From Embleya sp040605455 (GTDB taxonomy: Bacteria > Actinomycetota > Actinomycetes > Streptomycetales > Streptomycetaceae), in NCBI RefSeq assembly GCF_040605455.1, contig NZ_JBEXCV010000247.1, forward strand, positions 1 to 8,207: a stretch of 8,207 nucleotides of DNA, read 5' to 3'. The position numbers and the translations under genes were made by a program. The notes beneath the pieces were generated by a model. The model was not told where the DNA came from and searched no databases. It was given only the letters and a program-made list of their open reading frames with translations. Positions within the stretch are counted from its first letter, which is position 1; each line of letters begins with the position of its first letter. Shown piece by piece: positions 1 to 5,927 of the stretch.

Positions 1-2
1 CG

Positions 3-41
3 GTCGCAGCCGCGTCGGAGGCGGGCGACTGCGGCTGCGAC
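3..41. repeat. Inverted repeat, 11 bp arms, possible terminator
   Basis: Bases 3-13 (GTCGCAGCCGC) are the exact reverse complement of 31-41 (GCGGCTGCGAC), separated by 17 bases. As RNA this gives a GC-rich stem with a large loop. It could be the terminator of a gene ending left of the window or a protein-binding dyad. It has no U-tract on either side, so its role is open. Confidence 0.45.
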
Positions 42-338
42 GCGCCTGCGCGGCGGCGGCGACCACCGGACTCCGGTGCGGAACTCAAAACGACCCCCCG
101 AGAGTGCTGTCGTCAAACCGATGCCGCGTTGCCGCGGATTGGCTCGACACCGTACCGGGCGGCCGGAACGGACCATACATGTGCCGGCTGCGGGCCATTC
201 GGAACGGCAGCCTCGGGGGAACGGACGGCGCACCGGACCCGATGGTTGCAGCGTGGATGATTGATCCGGGTATGCGTCCGTCACGGCTCACCGGCGGGCC
301 GCGGCAGGGCATGGACGAAGCGGTCGACAAACGACAAA

Positions 339-375
339 GACGGCGCCGCCCTCGGGGGGAGGGGACGGCGCCGTC
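339..375 (-). terminator. Probable intrinsic terminator of the TetR-sigma operon
   Basis: Bases 339-348 (GACGGCGCCG) pair perfectly with 366-375 (CGGCGCCGTC). Inside the loop, 349-353 (CCCTC) pairs with 359-363 (GAGGG), giving a nested stem of 10 plus 5 bp around a loop of five G. Read on the minus strand, the stem is followed by the T-rich run TCTTTGTCGTTTGTC, unusual in this GC-rich DNA and the classic mark of a terminator. It lies about 225 bp downstream of the last gene of the leftward operon, so that operon is the likely client. It could also stop transcription entering from the left. Confidence 0.6.
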
Positions 376-598
376 GCTCTGGCGTCGGTGAGCGGGATCA
401 CCTCTCGGCGGGGGGCACGCCGCGACTCCAGCCGAACGGTAATTCACGGCGGCAAAGGTTGGGCCCGGGGACACCCGTTCACCGACTGATTCGTACAACG
501 AGCGAACCCGGGCGAGCATTCCCGGCACAGCGGTCGGATCGGCCGAGGTCCGGTCGGAGCGGGCATCCGCAGCCGGGATCAGGTCGGCCGGTGGCTGC

Positions 599-1576
599 TC
601 AGCGGGCGCCGGCGGTCCACGGCAGGGCCGGCCGGCACGTGGCGGGATCGGGTTCGACGCGACCCCGATAGTCGAGCACCCGGCCGTCGGGGGTACGGAC
701 ACATTCCGCCGATTCCGGCTTCGGCACGTCTCGGGCGGAGTCCCAGATCAGCTTGCCCGCGGCGTCGTAGCCGCGGATCCGGGGACCGCTGCCGGCCTGG
801 AACGCATCGGCGGCCTCCTGCGTGTACCCGACGCTCTCCGCCGCGTACCAGACGCCGCCCGCCATGATCGCCGGGCGCTCGCCGGTGCCCCGATCCATGG
901 TGATCCGCGCCACGGGGGCGTCGTAGCGGCCCGCGGAGAAATCGGTCCAGCTCGAACCGGTCCTGGTGCCGCCACCGTGGTCGATCTGGACGGTCCCGGT
1001 GAGCAGTTCGAAATCCTCTCGGATGCGGAGTGCCGAGGGAAGGTCGGACCCGGAACACTGCAACGCGTTGTGCCCGGCCGTGTCGACCGCGATGGCGTAG
1101 ATGTGCCCGGGATCGGCGGGCCGCGGGTTGCGTACCACGAAGTACGGGCGGTAGCCGCTCGCGGTGGCCGGGTCGAGCCTGGCGGCGGCGCATGCGGCGA
1201 CGAATCGGGCGGCTTCCGCGTCGGACACCGCGACCTCCGCCGGCACCGGCACCTGCTTGAGCGGCAGCGGACGGTCCACGACGGAGGGTGTCCGGGTGGG
1301 TATCGACCCCGAGTTGGCCGGTCCCGGGACCCGGGTGGCCTCGTCGTCGCCGGTGATCCCGAGCAGGACCCCGGTGACCAGGCCGCCCACCGCCGCCGCG
1401 GCAGCCAGCGGGAGCAGCACCCGGCGCGGCGGGATCAGTCGGCCCAGGGTCCGCCGGCGGGTCGTGGGCAGTGCCGGCGCCGGGGAGTCGGTGTAGGGGA
1501 GGAGGGCGAGCAACTCGGTGCGGCGGGCGGCGCTGTGCGGCAGGTCGCGCTCGGCCGGGATCGGGTTCGAGGGCAT
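599..1576 (-). CDS. Single-pass membrane protein next to ECF sigma factor, candidate anti-sigma factor
   Basis: A 325-residue protein. The ATG at 1576 is chosen because its A is the last base of the sigma-factor stop (TGATG, 1 nt overlap) and GAGGAGG lies just upstream. Further upstream the same frame reads only an arginine-rich shadow of the sigma gene. Residues 1-50 are soluble with a basic patch (40-52), 52-73 form one hydrophobic helix rich in Ala, Leu and Val, about 80-110 are a Pro/Thr/Ser linker, and 115-325 form a C-terminal domain with conserved-looking Trp, Tyr and Cys (Cys173, Cys292, Cys314). This topology (short inside, one helix, large outside domain) suits a membrane anti-sigma factor or sensor controlling the adjacent sigma factor. 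The zinc-finger anti-sigma signature HxxxCxxC is absent, so it is not a classical ZAS protein. It resembles uncharacterised membrane proteins (CU044_5270-type) found beside actinobacterial sigma factors. That placement is by memory, and the function is inferred from position. Confidence 0.8.
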   Translation of the reverse strand: MPSNPIPAERDLPHSAARRTELLALLPYTDSPAPALPTTRRRTLGRLIPPRRVLLPLAAAAAVGGLVTGVLLGITGDDEATRVPGPANSGSIPTRTPSVVDRPLPLKQVPVPAEVAVSDAEAARFVAACAAARLDPATASGYRPYFVVRNPRPADPGHIYAIAVDTAGHNALQCSGSDLPSALRIREDFELLTGTVQIDHGGGTRTGSSWTDFSAGRYDAPVARITMDRGTGERPAIMAGGVWYAAESVGYTQEAADAFQAGSGPRIRGYDAAGKLIWDSARDVPKPESAECVRTPDGRVLDYRGRVEPDPATCRPALPWTAGAR

Positions 1577-2178
1577 CACAAAGCCTCCTCGGCGATGATG
1601 CGGCGGTCGGGGGAGGACGGTGCGTATTCGCGCAGGTCGTCTCCGAGTCGACGGCGAGCCCGGTGCAGGCGCGACTTGACGGTGCCGACGGCCACGCCGA
1701 GCGCGGTGGCGGCGGCCTGTTGGTCCAGGCCGCTCCATACGCACAGTTCGATCACCTCGCGTTCGTGCGCGGGCAGCCGGCCGACGGACGAGCGCAGCGC
1801 GACCAGAACGCGCTCCTCGTCGATGCGATCGGCGACGTCCTGGGCGTGGTCGGGGACCGGTGACGGGGTGGGCAGCCGTTCCTTGAGCGCCTGATAGCGC
1901 CGACGGGACCGGCCGCCGTTGGCGGCGGTGTTGCGGGCGATGCCCAGCAGCCACGGCAGCGCGCTGTCCCGGTCCAGGGTGACGGCGCTGCGATGGCGCC
2001 AGGCGTCCAGGAAGACCGTCGAGGTCAGATCCTCGGCCTCGGCCCAGGAAGCGGTGCGGCGGGCCAGGAAGTTGTAGACCGCGCGGGAGTGCCGGTCGAA
2101 GATGGTCCCGAACGAATCGGGTTCACCTGCGCACGCCCTTTCCCACAACTCGCGATCGGATATCGGGGTGATGGTCAC
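1576..2178 (-). CDS. RNA polymerase ECF-type sigma factor (sigma-70 family, group 4)
   Basis: This 200-residue protein has the two-domain plan of ECF sigma factors, which direct RNA polymerase to a small stress regulon. Residues about 22-88 are region 2, with the core-binding stretch DLTSTVFLDAW at 50-60 and LLGIARN at 77-83. Residues 90-122 are a basic then acidic linker. Residues 125-184 are region 4, with the helix-turn-helix LDQQAAATALGVAVGTVKSR (151-170) followed by the basic tail HRARRRLG. There is no SnoaL-like C-terminal extension. The start is GTG at 2178, overlapping the TetR stop by four bases (GTGA) with only a weak ribosome site. Translation probably depends on ribosomes finishing tetR. 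The downstream membrane protein begins on this gene's stop codon and has its own strong ribosome site. The target promoters are unknown. Confidence 0.93.
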   Translation of the reverse strand: MTITPISDRELWERACAGEPDSFGTIFDRHSRAVYNFLARRTASWAEAEDLTSTVFLDAWRHRSAVTLDRDSALPWLLGIARNTAANGGRSRRRYQALKERLPTPSPVPDHAQDVADRIDEERVLVALRSSVGRLPAHEREVIELCVWSGLDQQAAATALGVAVGTVKSRLHRARRRLGDDLREYAPSSPDRRIIAEEAL

Positions 2179-2864
2179 ACCCTGTCTTGTCCGGCGGGCC
2201 GTTCCGGGTTCCCGGCGGCCGGACGACTTTCCAGACCGGCGAGCAGCAGGTCCAGACCGGCGTGGAACTCGATCTCGGGCGTGCTCGCGGCGGCGGCGCC
2301 GGCGATCTCGATCAGGTACGGGAAGCGCTCGGCGGGCAGCGCCCGGGCCCGGTCGGTGATCGCCCGGACGTCCTCGTCCGGCGCGATCGACAGCGGGCCG
2401 GCCAGTTCGGCCTGAGCGAAGCCGGTGACGAAGCCGGTCACGGCACGGAACGCGTACAGCAGGTCGGCCCCGCGTCGGCCGCTGCGAGCGAGCGCTCGCA
2501 GCAGTGCCTCGCCGTGCGCCAGGGTCCCCGGGTCGGTGATCCGGCGGGTGAGGATCAGCGGGATGACGTCCGGATGGGCGCGCACCGCAAGCCAGTTCGC
2601 CTCGGCCAGCCGGCGTGTCTCGATCCGCCAGTCGGCGTCCTCGGCGTGTTCGGTGACCGCCGGCAGCGCGTCCGCCAGCACGGCCTCGACGAGCAGCCCC
2701 TCAAGGCCCTCGCGCCCGTCCACGTAGTTGTAGATCGTCATCGCCCCGGTGCCCAGTACCGCGGCGAGGCTGCGCATGGTCAGCGCGGCCAGGCCGTGGG
2801 CGTCGACCAGGGTCAGGGCCGCCGCGCGCAGTTGCTCGCGGCTGAACTTTCGGGGCGCGGGCAC
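2175..2864 (-). CDS. TetR-family transcriptional repressor (TetR_C_1-like)
   Basis: A 229-residue DNA-binding regulator. The start is placed at GTG 2864 because AAGGAGGAG (2877-2869 on this strand) sits five bases upstream. An ATG at 2933 would add 23 residues encoded by the operator region and is unlikely. Residues 8-55 are the TetR N-terminal domain, with the recognition helix in LAAVLGTGAMTIYNYVDGRE (33-52). Residues about 80-212 match the Tet-repressor type C-terminal fold, ending in the typical FHAGLDLLLAGLESR (200-214), a ligand-binding and dimerisation domain. It is first in an operon with the sigma factor and membrane protein, and is divergent from the cupin and exporter. Two palindromes in the 134 bp gap are its likely operators, one right against its ribosome site, suggesting autorepression. 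By analogy with TetR it probably represses the exporter operon until a small ligand binds. The ligand is unknown. Confidence 0.92.
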   Translation of the reverse strand: MPAPRKFSREQLRAAALTLVDAHGLAALTMRSLAAVLGTGAMTIYNYVDGREGLEGLLVEAVLADALPAVTEHAEDADWRIETRRLAEANWLAVRAHPDVIPLILTRRITDPGTLAHGEALLRALARSGRRGADLLYAFRAVTGFVTGFAQAELAGPLSIAPDEDVRAITDRARALPAERFPYLIEIAGAAAASTPEIEFHAGLDLLLAGLESRPAAGNPERPAGQDRV

Positions 2865-2878
2865 GATGCTCCTCCTTG

Positions 2879-2897
2879 ACGTACGTACAACGTACGT
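2879..2897. promoter_or_regulatory. Probable TetR operator 1 (ACGTACGT dyad)
   Basis: A perfect dyad: ACGTACGT (2879-2886), ACA, ACGTACGT (2890-2897), centred on 2888. It lies directly beside the tetR ribosome site. On the minus strand it contains TACGTT (2894-2889), which fits the TAnnnT form of a -10 box and would start the tetR transcript about 18 bases before its GTG. Binding here would block tetR. On the plus strand TTGACG (2876-2881), a good -35 box for the rightward genes, overlaps its left edge, although no clear -10 follows. Confidence 0.7.
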
Positions 2898-2912
2898 GTT
2901 CGACTGACGCTG

Positions 2913-2933
2913 TTCACGTACAGAGTACGTCAA
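2913..2933. promoter_or_regulatory. Probable TetR operator 2 (ACGTAC-AGA-GTACGT dyad)
   Basis: Bases 2916-2921 (ACGTAC) and 2925-2930 (GTACGT) are perfect reverse complements around a 3 bp spacer. After one mismatch the symmetry continues to TT (2913-2914) and AA (2932-2933). The centre at 2923 is 35 bp from that of operator 1. It has the same core hexamer and the same spacer length, so both are likely bound by one dimeric protein, presumably the adjacent TetR. The minus-strand sequence TTGACG (2933-2928) mirrors the plus-strand TTGACG at 2876, so two inward-facing -35-like boxes bracket the region. Confidence 0.65.
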
Positions 2934-2948
2934 TGCGGGCGCGACTCT

Positions 2949-2966
2949 CGCCGGGCCTGCCCGGCG
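2949..2966. repeat. Inverted repeat in the leader of the cupin-exporter operon
   Basis: CGCCGGGC (2949-2956) and GCCCGGCG (2959-2966) are exact reverse complements separated by CT. It lies between operator 2 and the cupin ribosome site, so it should be within or near the rightward leader RNA. It could form a short stable hairpin (7 bp stem, 4 nt loop) or be a second type of protein-binding dyad. No U-tract follows. Confidence 0.4.
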
Positions 2967-2998
2967 CGCCCGACCTCCCTTTGCGGCAAGGAGTTTCG

Positions 2999-3397
2999 AT
3001 GACCCACGTCGACCTGTTCGAATTCGCCCTCCGATTGGCCGACGGCGGCCGGATCGATGCCGGCGAGCGCCGGATGGACGGTGCCACGACCGGTTGGCAG
3101 GTGAGCGCCTTCCACGCGGAGACGGACGCGGACCTGCACGCCGACCACTGGGAGATGCACCCGGCCTCGGACGAGGTGGTGTGCGTGTGGACGGGTGCGG
3201 TGCGGATGATCCTGCGCGCCGAGGACGGGGTCGGCGAGGAGCCGCCGGTCACGCTGCGACCCGGCGCCGCGTTCGTGGTGCCGCAGGGGCGGTGGCACCG
3301 ACTCGAACTCGGCGCGCCCGCCGACCTGATGTCGATCGGCCGACGCCTGGGGACCCGCTTGGAGCGGCACGCCGAGACGATGCGGGGGCAGGCGTGA
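2999..3397 (+). CDS. Small single-domain cupin protein
   Basis: A 132-residue protein of the cupin superfamily, a small beta-barrel that usually holds one metal ion. The start is ATG 2999, with AAGGAG (2988-2993) five bases upstream. Motif 1 is in HADHWEMHPASDEVVCVWTG (47-66), with candidate ligands His50, His54 and Glu59 followed by the typical E-x6-G. Motif 2 is PGAAFVVPQGRWHRLE (88-103), fitting G-x5-PxG-x2-H with His100 as the last ligand. The retained ligand set suggests metal binding, but the substrate cannot be read from the sequence. It is the first gene after the TetR operators and overlaps the exporter start by four bases, so the two are co-expressed. It may modify or sense the compound that the exporter removes. 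Confidence 0.88.
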   Translation: MTHVDLFEFALRLADGGRIDAGERRMDGATTGWQVSAFHAETDADLHADHWEMHPASDEVVCVWTGAVRMILRAEDGVGEEPPVTLRPGAAFVVPQGRWHRLELGAPADLMSIGRRLGTRLERHAETMRGQA

Positions 3398-4923
3398 CCG
3401 CCACGATCGACGCGCCGGCCGACCCGGTCCGGATGCCGCGTGCCACCCGGATGTTGCTGGTCGTGGTGCTGACCGTGCAGTTCACCATCGCGCTGGACAT
3501 GTCGGTGGTCAACGTGGCCCTGCCGGACATCCGGGACGACCTGGGCTTCGGCGCCGACGGGCTGCCGTGGGTGGTGAACGCCTACGCGTTGAGCTTCGGC
3601 GGGCTGCTGATGCTCGGCGGCCGGATAGGTGACCTGATCGGGCGTCGCCGCACGCTCGTCGCGGGGCTGACCGCCTTCGGCCTGGCCGGTCTCGCGGGCG
3701 GCCTGGTGACCTCGCCCGGTGCGCTGATCGCCGCGCGTGCGGTGCAGGGGATTGGCGCCGCCGCGCTCGCACCGGTGGCGTTCGCGCTGATCACCGTGAC
3801 GTTCCCGGCCGGGCCCGCCCGGTCGAAGGCGCTCGGGTGGTGGGGCGCGACGGCTGCGGCCGGCGGCGCCTTCGGGGTGCTGATCGGGGGGCTGCTCACC
3901 GAGTCGGTGGGCTGGCAGGCGGTCATGCTGATCAACGTGCCGATCGTGGCCTTCGCGCTGCTCGCCACGCTGCGACTGCCGGCCGATCGACCCGAGCCCG
4001 GCCGGGCGCCCAGGCTGGATCCGGCCGGCGCGCTGCTGGTCACCGCGGGTGCGACCACGTTGGTCCTGGGTGTGGTGCGGGCCGAGCGGCAGGGTTGGGG
4101 GTCGTTCGTGACGATCGGTACGCTCGCGACGGCGGGAGTCCTGCTCGCGACCTTCGTACTGGTCGAACTGCGGGCCGCCGAGCCGCTGTTGCGGATGGGC
4201 CTGCTGACCCACCGGCCCGTGCTGGGCGCGAATCTGTTCATGATGCTGCTGTTCTCCGGCCAGTTCGCCGCGTTCTACTTCACCTCGCTCTACCTCCAGC
4301 AGGTGCTCGACTACGGACCGGCCGCCGCCGGCGCGGCCTTCGTGCCCTTCTCCGGCGGGATCGTGATCGGCTCGGTGTTGGCAACCAGGATGGTGGCCCG
4401 CCTCGGGCTCGGCCGGCTACTGGGGCTGGGCGGGGCGCTCGTGGCGGTCGGCTTCGGTTGGTTCGGGTTCGCGTTCGATGTCGACGGCACGTTCCTGCGC
4501 TCGATCCTGGGCCCGTCGCTGGTCGCGAGCATCGGCGCCGGACTGTGCTTCGTGCCGCTGGGTACCGCCGCGACCGCCGGGGTGCCCGCGCACGAGGCCG
4601 GGATGGCGGGCGGATTGATCAACAGTTCGCGGCAGATCGGCGGTTCGATCGGCTTGGCCGCCCTGGTCACCCTGGCCGCCTCGGTCACCGGACCGAACGG
4701 TGGCGCCTCGAAGCCGGAACTCGCGCACGGCTACGCGGTCGCCCTGGACGCGGCGGGCGGCCTGCTCGTGGTGGCGGCGGTGGTCGCGCTGGTGCTGGTG
4801 CCGGCGAAGGTCGGCGGAGCACGGGCAGGGGAGCATTCCCCTGCCGCGACGAGCGGTTCACATCGAGCCGCGGGCCAACCACGGGTCTGCGACAAGCGAA
4901 GGAGGGAAGGAGTGAACTCATGA
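3394..4923 (+). CDS. MFS drug exporter, DHA2 (14-helix EmrB/QacA-like) family
   Basis: A 509-residue inner-membrane proton antiporter that probably expels a toxic compound or metabolite. The start is taken as GTG 3394, overlapping the cupin stop by four bases (GTGA). ATG 3433, 13 codons later and just before the first helix, is an alternative. Signatures are the helix 1 motif LDMSVVNVALPDI (34-46), motif A GGRIGDLIGRRRT (76-88), motif B ARAVQGIGAA (114-123) and a motif C-like glycine-rich helix around 151-168. About 14 hydrophobic segments run to 469, with Asp35 and Arg115 as likely functional charges. The last 35 or so residues (after PAKVGGAR) are polar, have much lower third-position G/C, and are encoded across a terminator-like hairpin (4824-4845). 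The ancestral stop may therefore have been lost near 4820. The substrate is unknown. Confidence 0.93.
   Translation: MTATIDAPADPVRMPRATRMLLVVVLTVQFTIALDMSVVNVALPDIRDDLGFGADGLPWVVNAYALSFGGLLMLGGRIGDLIGRRRTLVAGLTAFGLAGLAGGLVTSPGALIAARAVQGIGAAALAPVAFALITVTFPAGPARSKALGWWGATAAAGGAFGVLIGGLLTESVGWQAVMLINVPIVAFALLATLRLPADRPEPGRAPRLDPAGALLVTAGATTLVLGVVRAERQGWGSFVTIGTLATAGVLLATFVLVELRAAEPLLRMGLLTHRPVLGANLFMMLLFSGQFAAFYFTSLYLQQVLDYGPAAAGAAFVPFSGGIVIGSVLATRMVARLGLGRLLGLGGALVAVGFGWFGFAFDVDGTFLRSILGPSLVASIGAGLCFVPLGTAATAGVPAHEAGMAGGLINSSRQIGGSIGLAALVTLAASVTGPNGGASKPELAHGYAVALDAAGGLLVVAAVVALVLVPAKVGGARAGEHSPAATSGSHRAAGQPRVCDKRRREGVNS
4824..4845 (+). terminator. Terminator-like hairpin inside the 3' end of the exporter gene
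   Basis: GGCAGGGGA (4824-4832) and TCCCCTGCC (4837-4845) are exact reverse complements around the four-base loop GCAT. A 9 bp, tight-loop GC stem is what actinobacterial terminators look like, though no U-tract follows. It is inside the annotated reading frame (about residues 477-484), where coding bias has already faded. This suggests it once lay just beyond the end of the gene. Whether it terminates is not shown. Confidence 0.45.
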
Positions 4924-5072
4924 CATTCACCGAGCGGTATCGGCGCCCCGGTCGGATCGCGGAACTCGGCAGCCACGGCGCAGATATCGGCCGCTTTCGC
5001 CGTGTCGCGTGGGGTTGTGACCAACCGGTGCGCCGACGGAGGTGCGGCTTTGCTGACTCTGCGTCAGAATGA
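4920..5072 (+). CDS. Possible small ORF, 50 residues, coupled to the exporter
   Basis: I do not recognise this product. The ATG at 4920 overlaps the exporter stop (ATGA). It is preceded by AAGGAGGGAAGGAG (4900-4913), one of the strongest ribosome sites in the window, well spaced for this start. The predicted peptide is basic (14 Arg), starts MTFTERYRRPGRIAELGSHG and has two Cys (33 and 43). It has no signal peptide or membrane helix. Third-position G/C is fair over the first 22 codons and then drops, so this may be the remnant of a longer gene or a leader peptide ahead of the transpeptidase. The evidence is the start context, not homology. Confidence 0.35.
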   Translation: MTFTERYRRPGRIAELGSHGADIGRFRRVAWGCDQPVRRRRCGFADSASE

Positions 5073-5163
5073 CGGAGCATAGAAGCCCGCATACCCGCCG
5101 GTGATCGGCGTACGGGCGTGCCGCACGAGCATGCGGGCGAGCGTACGACTCGAGGGGAGACTG

Positions 5164-5841
5164 ATGAGTGTATTCACGCGTGTGTGTCGTCGAGCGGGTG
5201 CGGCGGTGGCCGCGGCCACCGTGCTGATTCCGCTGAGCGTCGTCCTCGCCGCGCCCGCGAGCGCGGCGCCCTCCGCGTGTACGGCGCGGACCGGGCCGTA
5301 TCAGCGCCAGGTCGAGAAGGCATTGGGGCTTGAGGCGGACGGCCGGCAGTCCACCGCGGACTGCCGGGCCATCCGGACTTACCAACAGGAACACGGCATT
5401 CGCCCGGCGGCCGGATACGCGGGCCCCGTCACCTACGGCGCGCTCCAGCGCAAGGGCGCCGAGGGCGGCTGTCCGACCGACGTCGGTCGGATCGCTTGTG
5501 TGGACCTGGGCCGGCAGGTCAGCTGGATCCAGGACGGCGCCAAGCGGATCTACGGGCCGGTCGCCATACGTTCCGGACGGGACGGCTTCGAGACCCGCAC
5601 CGGCCTGCACAAGGTCTACTACCGCGCGCAGAACCACTGGTCCACGCTCTACGACGTGGCGATGCCGTACAGCCAATTCTTCGACGGCGGCATCGCGTTC
5701 CACGCGATCGACGGTTCGATCACCTCACCACCCGGCTCACACGGTTGTGTCAACATGCGGCCGGGGGACGCCCGGGCGTACTGGGGACTGCTGCACACAG
5801 GCGACGAGGTGTACGTGTACGGGCGCAAGCCCGGGACGTGA
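5164..5841 (+). CDS. Secreted L,D-transpeptidase (YkuD fold) with peptidoglycan-binding-like domain
   Basis: A 225-residue exported enzyme that makes or edits 3-3 crosslinks (or attaches proteins) in peptidoglycan by an active-site cysteine. The start is ATG 5164, with GAGGGGAG (5152-5159) just upstream. Residues 1-34 are a signal peptide: basic start, hydrophobic core at 12-30, and cleavage probably after ASA (32-34). Residues about 45-97 resemble a PG_binding_1 domain, with AIRTYQQEHGIRP (69-81) and GPVTYGALQ (87-95). Residues about 110-221 are the catalytic domain, with His180 (IAFHAIDG) and the signature SHGCVNM (192-198), where His193 and Cys195 are catalytic. Four other Cys (39, 67, 103, 112) could form two disulfides outside the cell. 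It probably has its own promoter in the gap before it, but I see no clear -35/-10 pair. Convergent dyads follow it. It is unrelated in function to the exporter operon, as far as can be seen. Confidence 0.93.
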   Translation: MSVFTRVCRRAGAAVAAATVLIPLSVVLAAPASAAPSACTARTGPYQRQVEKALGLEADGRQSTADCRAIRTYQQEHGIRPAAGYAGPVTYGALQRKGAEGGCPTDVGRIACVDLGRQVSWIQDGAKRIYGPVAIRSGRDGFETRTGLHKVYYRAQNHWSTLYDVAMPYSQFFDGGIAFHAIDGSITSPPGSHGCVNMRPGDARAYWGLLHTGDEVYVYGRKPGT

Positions 5842-5863
5842 CACGCGCGTTCGGCCGCCACCC

Positions 5864-5903
5864 CGACCGGCCCGGTCGTCGGCTCGCGACCGCCGGGCGG
5901 TCG
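5864..5903. repeat. Two consecutive dyads after the transpeptidase gene
   Basis: CGACCGG (5864-5870) pairs with CCGGTCG (5872-5878), and CGACCGCC (5887-5894) pairs with GGCGGTCG (5896-5903). Each has a single central base, so as RNA each would form a shorter stem with a 3 nt loop. They lie 23-62 bp beyond the transpeptidase stop and probably act with the larger hairpin at 5928-5952 to end transcription. A protein-binding role is also possible. Confidence 0.4.
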
Positions 5904-5927
5904 AAGGCGGCGATCCGTTCGACGACC

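Larger units (their letters stand above)
1..598. other. Intergenic stretch with no supportable gene
   Basis: I find no convincing gene here. Open frames exist on both strands, but their products are arginine/proline-rich, show no recognisable motif, and third-position G/C is much lower than in the neighbouring genes. The stretch holds two strong inverted repeats (3-41 and 339-375, listed separately). A frame open from the left edge on the plus strand (codons from base 3, stop near 260) shows G/C-biased codons only for its first few dozen bases. The end of a gene entering from the left therefore cannot be excluded, but I cannot name one. Confidence 0.6.

Noticed and set aside
85..702. 205-residue minus-strand frame at the left end
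   Set aside because: Poor third-position bias, Pro/Arg/Ser-rich, no motif, and it overlaps the end of the membrane protein gene in another frame.
2914..4212. Long minus-strand frame opposite the cupin and exporter (432 residues)
   Set aside because: Product is rich in Arg, His, Gln and Pro with no domain. It is the antisense shadow of two clearly recognisable plus-strand genes.
3837..4919. Long plus-strand frame overlapping the exporter
   Set aside because: Arg/Gly-rich shadow of the MFS gene. Only its final segment, from ATG 4920, has an independent start context and is kept as a low-confidence ORF.
5013..5067. Small hairpins GGTTG-TGAC-CAACC and CTGAC-TCTGC-GTCAG upstream of the transpeptidase, as a riboswitch
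   Set aside because: Each is only 5 bp, and I see no conserved core of a known riboswitch such as the c-di-AMP class often found before cell-wall genes.
5109..5147. Two CGTACG palindromes ahead of the transpeptidase, as extra TetR operators
   Set aside because: They share only a 6 bp self-complementary core with the operators and lack the paired 3 bp-spaced arrangement. The same hexamer also occurs inside coding sequence (for example near 6225 and 7373).
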